From: Melitaea cinxia
Taxonomy: Eukaryota; Arthropoda; Insecta; Lepidoptera; Nymphalidae
Assembly: GCF_905220565.1 (NCBI RefSeq)
Contig: NC_059402.1
Coordinates: forward strand, 3,783,501 to 3,847,500
DNA: 64,000 nt
Reading direction: 5' to 3'
Within the stretch, counting starts at the first letter, position 1, and the number at the start of each line of letters is the position of its first letter. Shown here piece after piece: positions 11,101 to 26,100 of this stretch. The notes beneath the pieces were generated by a model. It saw only the letters and a program-made list of their open reading frames with translations. It was not told the DNA's origin and searched no databases. Made by a program: the position numbers and the translations under genes.

Positions 11101-14100
11101 ACGGCTCACCTGATGGTAAGCGATTGCCGTAGCTTATAGACACCTGCAACACCAGAAGCATCGCAAGCGCGTTGCCGACCCAATCCCCAATCCCCCAGGA
11201 GCTCCGGTAACCTTACTCACCAACAGGAACACAATACTGCTTGAAAACAGTATTATTTTGCTGTGGTCTTCTGTAAGGTCGAGGTACTACCCCAGTCGGG
11301 CTGCTCCATATTTTGAGCAGGAAATTACTGCTGTGCCCTACCTCAGTTGAATATAATAATAATAATAATAATACGTTTATTTGAGACAAAGTCCATCCAA
11401 TCAAATAAAAGAATGCAAAACAATTAGCGAAGAAACACAGAAAAACGGAAATTAAAATACTTACGTACAACTATAATCGATTTGATAATATACATTTATT
11501 TTTTTGATCGTCATTTTACATATTTTCATGAGTACAATATACTTTAAATTCCTTCACACAGCTGATTTGCTGTTTAAATACGACCGAAGATAAAAATTTT
11601 GTTTCTAGAAAGTCGTGGCTAAGATGTACCTTCCACATGCATTGCATGCATGCATACATTTCCAGCTAGCTGGTATACTATACAGACTGTCTAATGCTTT
11701 TAGTGTTTTACCTTTCAAATCTAAATGTGTAGGTTACTAACACGCTCGCAACAAATCTTTATAAACTCCTAATAAATGGTGTTGAATCTATAATAGTGTC
11801 ACAGTTTATACCTTCAATAATTTTTCCATCGTCTAATTCGCCACTTGTCTGGTGTCTGCTCCATTGTCTCTCTTTTTTCTTTGCTTGCAATTCAGCCAAA
11901 ACACCACGAAGAGCTCCGATCTATTTTAAAAATAAAAAAAAGTTTATAAATATTAATCGTTGAATCCATCCATATCCATAATACCATTTATATGTAACTA
12001 GCTGACCCGGCGAACTTCGTATCGCCTAACACAAACTTTATCGTATGGTATTAAAGTTCAAATTGACTTTTAAGTATTATCACAAATCTTTTACATGGGA
12101 GTATAGAAAAGTGTTGTTTTTAGACTTTTTCAGGAAATTTAAATTTTTTTTTTTAGAATTTTTCTCTCCGTAAGAACCATCCTCGTACTTCAAGGAATAT
12201 TTTAAAAAAAGAATTAGCGAAATCGGTCTAACCGTTCTCGAGTTTTGCGCTTAGCAACACATTCAGCGACTCATTTTTATATTATAGATATTTTAGCTAG
12301 GGTTCAGTTTCAAATTGCGTTACACCGCGTTACATTACGTTATAACTTACAGCGCCTTCACCGGTTGTTGATAAATTTATCTTACGGATAACGGTATCCA
12401 ACGGGTAAAGTTTATAACATTATTTTTTCTTTTTCATTTTTAAACTAAAAGTTGTATTAACTTATTAAGGCCGTTTTACCTCCTGCTGCTTAACTAAAGA
12501 CTTAAGTACAATATTAATTTTATCGGAAACCGACAGACCCTAACCAGAGTTACTTTTGATAAGCGGATATCATTGCTTATAAACACTTGCGTGCCTCGGA
12601 ATACACGTCAAGCAATCGGTTCTGGTCGTTATCATAGATACCGGATAGCGATCGTTACACATAGTAGGGAATATATCCACAAACCCGCAATGGAGCAGCG
12701 CTGTGGATTAAGCTCCGATCCCTCTCCCGCATGGCGAAAGAGGCCTATGCCCAGCAGTGGGATGTTACAGGCTGAACCGTATAGGTGTCTACAATACCAG
12801 ACACATTGCTAGCGCGTTGCCAACTTACTCACAACTGGAACACAACATTGCTTGAGTGCAGCATTATTTTACTGTGATCTTTGTAACCAAACCTCTAATT
12901 TCCGCCGCTACAGGTTATAAAGGTATAAAGGTTCAGGTCTCGTTTATGAGGCTACATGTCTTACCTGTGGTTGTACTGCTCTAAAGAACTGTCCATATAA
13001 CTTCGCATCATACTCGCTCATTTTAATCTCTTTTAATCTCTCTTCAAAAATCTTCCTATTCATATCTCTCGCGGCCTTTTTCACGTGATCTGGAATGTCA
13101 TCTTTCTCTGCGTCTGATAACTGGAAAAATGTATATAACAGCGTTATAATAGGTCTAATGTGCAACATTTTGAAGTATAACTTATTTTTACACGCACGCT
13201 AACTTGGGTAATAAGCTGATTAATGCGTGACGAGAGCGTTACAACAATTGTGATAAGGCGAGGCGAACTGCAGTTAAAAGGGAGATATAAGTAATTGAAG
13301 ATAGAAAGAGAGAGAATTACGTTTTGTAAGTTTTTCTTCAGTCGTGTGGTCTAAAGCACAGAAAAATAGAAAACAGGGTTTGTATGAGTACAATGTATAA
13401 AAAATTTAATTTAATATTATTGATATATATGTGATGTGTAATTTTGAAATTAAACCTCATAAAAATATATATTTTATAAAAAGCATCAAATTAATGTGTA
13501 ATATAAACTACTTCTAATGTCAGCAATTGTTTTAATATAAATCATAAAACGTATAATAATATATAACTCGTATACTAAGCACTTGTTTCAATTTCAAAGC
13601 AACTCATTTTAGAATTCTATAGTAACATGTTATCGTGTATATTGTTGTACTGTGTTGATTTATCTGTGGTACATTTATGAGAATATCAGTGTCCCACAGA
13701 TAAATCAAGGTTTCTGACAATTAACCCTTATACCCTATATTATATTTATATATACTATATCCTAATCAAAAGACTTTATTCCCTCCTAATCATTCTACTA
13801 ACCGGGTATTATCATCTTTATATTTTGAACTAAACTTACTATAGGTATTTTTTTTAATATCCAATAAAAAAACTGACTGTGACGATATAAAAATACTTTC
13901 GCGTAACTTCCAAAAAATAAGAAATAGTTCAAGAAAAGCAATGATACGAAACACATACCTGATGTACGTCATGGCCCTTATCCAGTCGGTAAGGTCCGCC
14001 CTTCCCCCCGAGGCCAGCTGTATCCCTCCCACCGGTCCCCCCGGCCCAGGTATTACCACCCACATGGGGCTTATTTTCTGGGTCTTCTTTACCGTGTTTT

Positions 14101-17100
14101 GGAGATGATACGTCTTTACTAAAAAGGAAAATTTTGTAATAACACTTGACATAAGCATTACTTGAGAAAACTTTAGGTTTAGTCAGTTAAATAACGCTTC
14201 AGCCTGTAATATCCCACTACTGGGCATAGGCCTCTATCCCCATGTAGGAGAAGGATCAGAGCTTAATCCACCAAGCTGCTCCAATGCGGGTTGGCGGATA
14301 TATTCCCTACTATGGGTAACGATCGCTATCAAGTGCACATGATAACAACCGGGACCGACGGCTTAACGTGCTCTCCGAGGCACGGTGGGGAGACCCACAA
14401 GGACTGTACAAACACCCAGACCACGGCAAACACCTGTATGGCCAATACAAATGTTTGTCATGTGCGGGGATCGATCCCGCAACCGCCAGCGCAACAGGTA
14501 CAATCCATGACTGTGACCGTTGCGCCAACGCGGCGTCACAGCCACGGCGGCAGTCTGTTAAATGTTTATTAATAATTCTTTAATAATTATATTTCTTAGT
14601 TGTTTCTTAGGCGATAATAAACTTATTTGCTTTATCTAATAACGACTGTGTAACAGTGTGTGAATGAGACCCAAATACTAGGATACCCTGTCGCGTGTAC
14701 CTTCCACGAGTCAGACAAAGTTCACAATTTATAAAATAAATAAGTTTTATCTACACTAATGTTGTAACATTCTACTTATGTTTCCAATACTTGACTTATA
14801 ATTACTACTGTTATAGCGCAGACAACAAAACACTCAATTTAAGCAATTTCACATGATGGTATAATATCCACATCGATATCGTAAAATCTCATTATAACAT
14901 CGCGCGCATGCGCGCAGCTGCGCTCTCATTGTTTAGATTTTAATGGCGGCAAAATCACTGTGACAATACACGTACGCGTGAATTTAATATAATAAATTAA
15001 AAGTTAAAAATGGATAGCGACGATGATATTTGTACGCCTCCGGATATTCTAGAATTGGCAACAAAATTAACTCACAATCTTTTGCCAGAGAAATCTAGAA
15101 AATTATATGAAAAAGAATATAATAACTTATTCCGACTTCGTCTACGAGCTCTACTGCTTGCCCCGCGACCGCTACAGCTGCTGGATCAATAATTAATATT
15201 AACTTTCAAAATTGTACCATCCAAAATTTGAACAATTATTATAAATAAACTATTGTCAGCTTTTACTCTTGTTGTTTGATTAATTGCATTAGTGAAGATA
15301 AAGTAGTGTATGCAACTGCATATAACACGGGTATTAAAACACTCGTTACTATTATGAAACTCGCTGCGCTCGTTTCATAAACTCACACTCGTGTTTTAAT
15401 ACCCTTCATTATATGACAGTTGCATAAACTACTATTATGTTACATTTAAAGTGGTAAAGAATATCATTTAAAATAGGGGGAAACGAGCATATGGCACTAC
15501 ATAATGTTGTCGACTATGGACATCTGCAACATTAAAGGATTTGCAGTTATGTTACCGGCCTAAAATAATATAAAAAACAAAATACGTACCCACTGGTCCT
15601 TTCAATAGTCATTTGCAATTTCTTCAAAGCATCCTTCGATCTACCCTCCAACACGCCCTCAGTTGGCAGACCGCTTGCATGTAATACCTCTAACAAAGTG
15701 TCAGCCATGTCTTTGCTGTAACGATCGAAGTCAAACACGTTTCCTATCGCTGTTGCTAAATCCTCTTCTGGGTATTTCTGTAAAATTGGTAAAATTTATG
15801 TAAAAAAAACTAAGGTACGTCCTTTTTATGTCAACAAATTTATTTTTATGTTTCTAAAATTTTACTTTACGCTGCCTTAAACTTATGAATATTTTACATA
15901 TTTAGGAAATGGAATAGAATTGAAGGAATTTTTGAGGCTATAATTTCTTGTTATAGGAAACGAAAACAATAAATCGATAATTGCCAAACTCAATAAATAA
16001 TTATCTCTTCTAACATACCCTTTAAATATCAAGCGGCGATAAATTTCGTTTGCCGCTCAAACCTACATATAATCCGTTAATTGGTCACCGTCAGCTAGAA
16101 AATACACCAATATAAAAAGTCGTTTACCTGTAAATGTTTAACGATATTCACAAGCTCTCGAGTAGAGTATGGATAAGTTAGTTGACCTTGATCAGCCATA
16201 TTTCTCAGGACTGCGAACGCTTCAACGAGTTTCTTCATCACATCTTCTGGTACGTCAGGACCATAAGAACGGAGTAGTTCCATCTCTGAATCTATTGAAG
16301 GATTGTCTACCGCGTGGCATGAGAAAAGGTCACCTGTAAATGATAATAAGAAAATTTTAAATTTTATTTTAATTGAATATATAATGAAATACGAAGAAAG
16401 CAAATTTCTTGGTAAACTAAATTGGCCTGTACTATTTTTAGGATAAATATTAAGGATTATTTTAACGGACAGACTTGTTTACTACCTTTATTTTATGATT
16501 TTTTCCGTAAAATAGTGGTAATAAATAAATTTATTCTAATGAACACAAAAAATATTTTAGATAGCAATTACAAACCTAATGAAGCGAAGAAGTCATTTCC
16601 TAGGAACGGAAAACCTGGTCTATTAGCCAATACAATCATTCTAAATTCTTCATGTACAGGTATAAAACTGGAAACGTCCCCACCAGAACTTTCTATCATG
16701 TCCTTAGGTACAATACGTCTACCATCACTTAAAATCATTTCTCCGTTTTCCACTAACGTTTTTAATATACATGTAACGTGTGTAGGTGCCTTGTCTGCTT
16801 CATCTACAACTAAAACATGGCCGTATTTAACGGCCTTTACTAATGGCGAATCTTCGTAAATCACAATGCCATCTCGAACAGTTGGTTGAACAGTTAATGA
16901 CTGAACGGTCGTGTCTCTGTGTAGCTGAATATATTCTCTTGGACGATTCAGTAGCTGCAGAAGTCTATCTGCTATTTTATTCTTTCCAACTCCTTGATTA
17001 CCGACTAGAAGTAAATGGTTTCCAAGAAGGAAATCTTGAAGAAGCCATTCCAATAGTTCTATGTGTTGGGGTACGTCATAGAATAGAATATCGGGCACTT

Positions 17101-20100
17101 TAGTTAGAGCATCCGTTTTAAATACGTTTGTGCTCGTTTTTCCAATTGTTAATACACCATTTTGAACAGAACAACCGATTTTTTTAGATTCTCGACCAAA
17201 AAGGCCAAATTTCTTAGGTAGCTGAATGCCACTATTCTGACTTGCTCCTTCTAGAGCTCGTCTAGCCAAATTAGGAAGGAATTTAGCTAAAAATGTTCTT
17301 TGGACGGTTTCATAAGCCGAATCAGTGGGATATTTAGACATTCGACTAGCTATTCGCAGAAGTTGCCTTGTTGATAAAGATGATGAAAGATTCTTTAGAG
17401 TACTATCTTCCGACTGTCTTAGCTGGTCAGCTAAATCTATTATGGAATGTAATGGACTAGAGATGTCTCCATACTGTAAAAAATAATGTACCTTAAAGCA
17501 TATCTTATAACAAGTCATTATTTTTAAGTAACATTACATATTTCTATACGTACCAATGAATTAATAATAAATATCTCTTCACTTTTACTTAAATTTCTCA
17601 TCTCGTGGAATATGAACAAACTAAGAATTTCCGGTGAGAGCCATTGCTGTCCGCGACCTATCACTGGAGGTTCTGCTAAAGCAATTATCCTGCAACAAAA
17701 GTGTGTGTGTTAGCTCCGACGCACGACTGGCTTTTAATTCTTCAGATCGACTGTCTAAATAGGCATAAAAAAGGCTTACTAGTCTAAGAAGCTGAGTGCT
17801 GTGTGGCTACGGCACTAAAGAATTTAGCCACCCCCTCTCTTCCCGTGGGTGTCGTAAGAGGCGACTAATGGATAACAAGGTTCCACTACCACCTTGGAAC
17901 TTAAGAAGCCGACCGATGGCGGGATAACCATCCAACTGCTGGCTTTAAAATACACAGGCCGAAGACGGGCAGCAGCGTCTTCGGTGCGACAAAGCCAGTA
18001 CTGCGGTCACCAACCCGCCTGCCCAGCGTGGTGACTATGGGCAAAACACATGAGTTCACGTTATTTTTGGCGTAAACTTGTGGAGGCCTATGTCCAGCAG
18101 TGGACTGTATAGGCTGTAATGATGATGATAATGATGAGTCTAAGAAAAAGATAAATACCATATCAACTGGTAAATAAACGAATCAAATAACGCTATCTAT
18201 CGATCGATGGCGTTATTAGAAAACGTCGTCATCTATCGGAACCCTATTGGGTTTTTCTTAGTAATTTATCTTTCTGATAGATGGCGTTACGTAAAACGTA
18301 ACAAGGTCATTCGTTCGGTAGATTTTACTCCTCATATTTTTTTCATACCGGGGGCCTTAATCGATTCATCTTAATCGATTAATCGAAAATCGATTCTTAA
18401 GGAGTCCTAACTCCAAAAAAATGTTATAGAAATATCAACAATTTTTTAAACTCCTATTGTTACAATTGTATAAATTAACTATGTGTGTGAGTAAATATAA
18501 GATTGCTGTAATTAGTGTAAGATTCAAAGAAATGACAAATAATTTGTGTTTTATAGGCTTACCTGAAAGCCGGGTGAATTCTTTTAATGCCGCTTTCTTC
18601 TAATTCGTTTTGTGTAAGACCAGAAGATAGTAAATCATCATATCTATCATGTCGAAGTAGTCTGGTGCCATCATGGAGTTGAAGTTCTCTATCGTGGACC
18701 AATCTTCGAAGATACAAAATTTTAATTAACAATACTTATTATTTTGAAATGCTGTGTGGCTACGGCACCAAAAGAATATAGCCACCCCCTCTCTTCCCGT
18801 GGGTGTCGTAAGAGGCGACTAAGGGATAACAGGGTTCCACTACCACCTTGGAACTTAAGAAGCCGACCGATGGCAGGATAACTATCTAACCGCTGGCTTT
18901 GAAACACACAGGCCGAAGACGGGCAGCAGCGTTTTAGGTGCGACAAAGCCAGCCCTGCGGTCACCAAACCGCCTGCCCAGCGTGGTGACTATGGGCACAC
19001 ATGAGTTCACGCATTTTTGGCGCGAACTTGTGAAGGCCTATGTCCAGCAGTGGACTGCAATAGGCTGGAATGATGATGATGATGAAGATGATTATTTTGA
19101 AAAAGACATTCTGTTATCAAACTTAACAAGACGAATGAGATCTTGAAGATATTTTAATGATATTTACAACAGTTACTCTACAATATTATTTTTAATTGAG
19201 GTAGAGCACACGGGGAAATATCTAGTGCAAATTTTGAAACAGCTCGACTGGGGAAGTCCCTCAACGTCACAGAAGATAACAGCTAAATAATACTGCCTTT
19301 AAGCAGTGTTGTGTTCCTGTATTTCATGCAAGATTTTACTAATTATGTACTAAAACACAGTTTATATATTATTTTCAAAAGAGTAACTGCGGAGTTTCTT
19401 GCCGATTCTTCTCTGCAGAGTCTACATTTCGAGTCGGTGGTAGCTTTACTTTTATAAAAATAATAATTTAATTTTAAAGTTTTAATTTGTAAAATGACGA
19501 TTCGAAAGTGCTTATGGGGCTATTCGAATAAAGTTGTTTTTGATTTTGATTTTGAATTTGTGGTTAGGCCGTGACCCTACTTAGCTCTGGAAAAAAGTTT
19601 TTGGGTGGAGTCAGGCCAACGGTCGGCAAACCGCTTGCAATACCTTGGTATTGAAAACTTACCATCAGGCTGTGGTGCTTGTTTGCCACCTTTTGAGTAT
19701 AAAAATAATTAGTACCTATGCAAAACAGCCAGTGTGCTAGGATGTATCCGATGTAATCCATCTAAAACCGCTAAATGGCCTTTCAAAGCCGCGTCAACTA
19801 AAGCTGAATTTCGCCATACGGTATCTCCATTATCCAGAGTCGTGCGTTGTTGAATTAGGTCTCTAGCCGTCATATCTTGGTATAAAACTATAGGTTCTAT
19901 TGTATAATCTAACAGAGACGCCATCTGGGAGACAAGAAGACTCTTACCACAACCTTTTGGACCTTAGAACAAAATAAAAAGTTTAGTTAGTTTTTTATTT
20001 TAATTATTTTTACCTAAAAATTGTTTACTACTTTCTTTATTATCATTATTTTAAAAATAAGTAATAAGTAACACCATAAAAAAATATTTTATTTTGTTTA

Positions 20101-23100
20101 TAGAATAATAGTCATAGTATTACAGCCATTGTTTGTCTTATTATATTAACATAATTAATAAACTTAATTACGGTAAATGTCATAATATTATCACCTAATG
20201 TTTATGCGAATTTAACTCATTATAATGAAACAACTTTTTCGGATTCTATCGCGGTTTATTAAGTTTTTTAGATGCCCGACGTTTCGGAAACTTTACAGCA
20301 ACTATGGTCACGGGAGGACTGATGATAATATTTTTTCCCTTTGAATTCAGAAAACGTACGCATCAGTCCCAATTATTAACATTATACTATGTTCCATAAC
20401 GATTGTTTTTACTTACCAATAATACAGAAATCTCCAACACTATGACTTAAGAGTATCTCATTCAGAAGTTGAGTCTGGTATTCAGTTTTTACAAAACCTT
20501 TCTTCTCTGACTTACTCTTTCTATCACCAATATTTACACTAAATTGTGCTATCTGACTATTAATATCCATTTCTACAGTACACTTATTCTCCTTAAAATC
20601 TACGTTTCTGAGGGATATATTCCAATTCGCTTTAGTATCTACTTTTAGATTATTAAAAACTGCCTGTACATTCCTTATGTGGTCTCTTGATAGGAATGTA
20701 TTGTAAGGATATAGATAATATAAAAGTTTATGAACTGGTATGTTTGAATTCTTTTCCTGAAAAAAATAATAGGCCTTAGATAATTCGTTAAAGGAAATTA
20801 ATAAAACAGAAAGCCCCAAATACAATGTACTCAAACTGTCATCATGAGGGCGATTTAAGGTTCATAAACTACACTCGCAAATATTTTACGGCTAGTTCGT
20901 ACGTGCGTGACGACGCGTCCTTGAAATATATTACTGATGCGTTCCCGTTTCACGCGAACTGATCGTCTCCTGGCATTACGAGGTCAAGGTGTAATTAGCT
21001 TAACTTTGAATGGGTAAAGGTTTATTTTATTAAAATTTGTAAATAAAACTCCTATTTTGCAAGATTGATTAGTCATTTTACGACCACGACTGCCTGTATT
21101 TTTATTAAATGTGTCTATTTAGACAACAGTTTGTATTAATGGACTTGTTTCGTTGTTTCAGTTATGCTGCCCGTGTAATCTATATTTATATAAGACACAC
21201 TAAACAATTGCGCAGTTCGTAAAGTTAGCAATTTTATACAACATAACGCCAAACACACGTAACATTCAATCAAACTTCTATAATTTTCAAAACTGCATGA
21301 CATTTTTTCAATAACTAATTGTAAAACAAATTTTCGTACATTTTTTTTTTACGAAATTAACTCACCAAAATAAGGGCAGCAGCATACAAGCTGTCCACTG
21401 GGAAATCGGGTAAGCTAATTTGCTGCAGCTCGGGGCTAATAAGAGCGTAAGCAGCAGACAGCAACTGTTCCAACTTAACAGCGTCCACTCGAGGAGCTAC
21501 TTCTTTCAGAGTGTTGAGATGTTCCTGGATAACCAAAAAAAAAGTAATTAGTAAATAAATATTTAAACACTTCACACCCAACGACTACTACTAGAATTTA
21601 CGACTGTCTCGGGGGACCAGAAACATACAATACACAAACACAAGCGCCCAGACCTCGACAAACATCTGTATGGCCAGTAGAAAGTCGTCGAAAGACATCA
21701 AGTTGATAATTAAAAAGTGATTGAGATTCTAAATTTAATATTATTTTAAACATTGTATGTGATTGGGGCACAGGTTTTGGTTTCATTTAAATAAATATTT
21801 CAAAAAGGAAAGATTATATTATAACTATATATAATATATGTATATATATCTATCTATCTATATATATATATATAATAAAATTAAAAAATTATATTTATGT
21901 AGTCAAAGACGCGGGCGGGAAGCTAGGAATCAGTTCACGCTTCCGACTAGGTTACTTTATGTTGAAGATCCTACACAAATTTTAATTCTTAACCGATTTC
22001 CAAAAAATGAGGAGATTCTCAATTCGATTGTATTTTTCTTATGTATTTTAATTTTTAACTGACTTCCAAAAAATGAGGAGGTTATCAATTAGATTGTATT
22101 TTTTTTATGTATGTTACCTCAGAAGTTTTGACTGGGTAGAGCGTGCAAACTTTCGAGTTATATTTAATAATGCGTATTTACTTGACTATTTTTTCGTCGA
22201 CCTACGTTGTATTATACCGCTTAATTTTTCACTGGGTATACCGATTTTGATGATTCTTGCTTTAATCGAAAGCTGATGCTTGTCTTGTAGTCCCATTTAA
22301 ATTTATTTGATCGAGATCTGATAACTACTCTGTACTACTGAGTAATCTTTGATGACGCGTATGTATTTGACTATTTTTTCGTCTACTTACGTAGTACTGT
22401 TGTTATAACGAGTCGATGTAATTGAAGTCAGTTTTTTTTTTGTTTACGAACAAACACGATTAAATGATAGCACGCTTTACTCGTATTTTACATTTATTTA
22501 CTTTAGAAAAAATGTACCGAAAATATTTCACAAAAGAAAAAAAAATCAGTTCAAAATCCCAGTTGTAAGTAAGATCATAAAGATATAAAATACTTGCGTG
22601 CGTGAAGCCTGGCAAAGAATAACTTAACACTAACTAAAAGCTAAAAATGGACCTTTTTACATGTAAGAATATTTATTTTTAAAAGATACTCATACTAAAG
22701 CTCTTTGCCAAGTAAACCATTAACGTTCAGGAACTAGATCCACTTTAATTATTATAACAGAAGTATTTATTGATAAAATGAAAAGTCTGATTCGTATCTA
22801 CCTGATAGGAAAGTAAGGGGAAGTTATCTATTCCTTCAGATGTGGAGCGTTAGGGTGGAGTTTGTTAAGGCAATTTATAGAAACTTTTATTGATTCCTGC
22901 TTATAATCAACTAAGATATAAGAAAGATCACATTAGATGGTATAGGTACAGTTTAGTTATCTACATCACGTTTTCACACCCAAATCTTCTTGGATTTCTA
23001 CTAGGATTCATTTTATTAAGGGGGTTGTTTGATGTTCTGATTTACCAGATAACTTATTTTTATACAAATCAAAGGCCATTCAAACTTTGCTCCCCACGAC

Positions 23101-26100
23101 ATATAGCCACTAACCCTTTGAACTACTAACTAATCCTATACATTACTACATACATGTAACACAGTATTTGCCTAGAAAAATATTATGAGAGATCGTTTGT
23201 CACCTTAAGTTTAACACCCGGATATATTTTTAAATATTTATACAAATTATAAAAACACATTCAACATTTTTTATGAAGTTTGCTCGAGTAAAAGAAGGCG
23301 CATAAAGGTTATTTTTAAAAACTTTGCCTGATATTGCTTAAGTTTCAATATCAAGAAAGAAATAAAAAAGGAAATTCCTAAACATAGGTTTATGGAAACA
23401 TTTTATTTTGTCAATATCGACTCTTATACCCAAAGATTATCTAGAAGAGACCGCCTTTATACGTTTTTCTTTATTTGAACTAGCAGCACCTGTAACCTGC
23501 GCGCGTTGCTACGCATTTTTTTTGGTCGTACCAATTCAGAAACCTTTGTGTGCTTATGCACAACACTTTGCTGAAGATTATGACTTGATCAAATGCATAG
23601 TTTACGATTTTATAAAGGATACACAGACAAATATTAATTTTTACATTTGTCGATAATACTTATTTGTTTTATTTTGTAATGTACAACAAGTGTATTATTA
23701 CTATAATACTAACATGACGAATAGCCTAATACGCTTCATACTTCATTCTTCAAGTACAATGACTTTAATAAAACGAATACCATAAATCCAGGCGTATCGT
23801 CGCGGTGTAAAACAACCAACAGGCCTGTCGGCGACAACGTTCCCCAACTCGTACGATTTATATTTCAATACACACGCGAACTCAACATATCGGTGTGATT
23901 TATTTATTCAGTATAGAATATAATAAATAAATAATTTCTATATTTTACAATTCATTTTATTGTTAATCAAATTTCAAATAATAGATGATTTATTTATAGA
24001 TATCTTATTAAAGTATAATTAATTAACTATAGATTTAAAAATACATATACATATAGAATTAGCTGAGTTATCAAGATCGACAAAAAATTTAATGTTTCTA
24101 AATAAATTATTTGATGTCAAATTCAGTAGGTAAGCCTAAAGAATAGACTTTGGAAACAGCGCTAGTTTCAAGTATAAAATCTCATGTTCACGCTAAAAGC
24201 TCGAGTTTAAGGCGATACTGTTCTTCCCTTGGGACTGAAGAATAACTAATAATCTCTCCATTTTAATCAACTATATGAAACTAATAAAATAATACATCAA
24301 TTGTATAGAATACCTCTATAATAATTTTACAATCCTTTCATAAATAAACAAATAGACATCACATTTTCATCATGAACTATAATTATCGTATTATACGAAC
24401 TCATTTAGAGAAACATACTCTGTATACAAATTACCGTAAAGTAACCCTTCATGTCTATTCCCATTTAACCCTCCACCGCCGCACGGAAACTATTCGCCAC
24501 AATTACCGAGGGATATTAATTCCAACTACTCGTTAATGATTGCAACATTTCATTTAACAATCACTGTGTTAACAGCTAGTTGTTTTCCCCGTTTTCGTTC
24601 ATCTAGAAGACTATCCAATGGGAATACATTTTTTTAGAATAAATATCAACCTTGTGCTCTACCAAATCCTATCTCTGTGTCAAATTTTATCCATACTAAG
24701 AACTAGTTTTTTCTTCGACTTCATTCACATCGAAACACAGGAAGTCATCCAACAGCAACCGTGCAATTTGCCGTAATAAAAAGCAGCCTTGTTCTATTCC
24801 AGAATGTAATTCTGTGCGAAACTTTGTCCAAATCTATACAACTATCTTGGCGTGAATCAGTAACAAACATTCATCCATCAAAACTTTCGCATTTATAACA
24901 GTAATAAGCCAACTTTAACAATTAACATGGTACGGATGTAATTTAAGAAAACATTTTTGCATTTCGTAGTTAATACATGCAATAAAATTGTAACGGTGTG
25001 ATGTCTGTACATGAGAGACATTTAGGAAAGGGAATTAATTATAAGGGTTATAATAACAATAAAAGCAATAACAATTATTTAATCATCTTTGTTTGTCTGT
25101 AGATATTTGCTCCAGCATCGCGCAAAATCTGCTGCAATAATTGTGTTTGTTGGCAAACAAAAAAAATCGACTTCAATTACATCGACAAGTAATACAACCT
25201 AAGTAGACGAAAAAATAGTCAAGTAAATACGCATTATCAAAGATTACTCCAAAAGTCGTAATCAGATCTCGATGAAATTTCATTGTGGCCTTATAATAAA
25301 CATCAGCTTTCGATTAACTTAAAAATCATCAAAATCGGTACACAGAGTAAAAATTTATGCGGATTTTCGAGAGTTTCCCTCGATTTCTCAGGGATCCCAT
25401 GATCAGATCCTGGTTTCCTTATCATGGAACCACACTTAGGATATCTCCTTTCCAACAAAAAGAGAATTATCAAAATCGGTTCAATTGAGTATCCTCTTCC
25501 TTTTTTGGAGTCGGTTAAAAAGATTGAAAGTGGTATTCGCAGTTATGATCCTGGTTGTTTTATTAAAAATTTCGTGTATATTTTATTTTGACGTATTGTC
25601 TAGAAGTATATGTATGTATCACATCTCTAAAAGAAATTGTAATAAATTGTAACAAAGTAAAATCTAAGCAAAGAAAGTTGGACGTAAAAGTTAGTTTATA
25701 ATAAAACTCTACATAATGTGTCGTATTTAGATCAGTTAGGTAAATACATAAATTATCTGTGACTGTTTGTCTATAGAAAGTTCGCCGACGTTTAGAGGTC
25801 GCACGTAACGACATGTGATAGCGATCACATTTGAATATAGTCTAGTTTTACTTAACGTAGGAAATGTAGCCCGTATTCTATTTTAAATATATAGGCACTG
25901 AGATTGAATTCACTTATTTTTTTAGATACATATAGCTTTACTCTTAAAACTGTAACAGGTTACTGTAACAAACAAATGTGTGTGTGTGTGTGTGCCAGCT
26001 CCGACACGGGACTGAAGTTTACTCTTTAAGAACGATTGCGATACAAACGAACGACAAAGACAAGACAAGACAAGAAAAAACGAGTGTGCTTTAGACCACT

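Noticed and set aside
12573..12812. 79-codon plus-strand frame
   Set aside because: It spans the junction of two repeat families and has no protein-like features.
14291..14583. Overlapping frames of 60-93 codons on both strands
   Set aside because: They lie wholly inside the SINE at 14193-14551, whose relatives at 37412 and 40915 give similar spurious frames.
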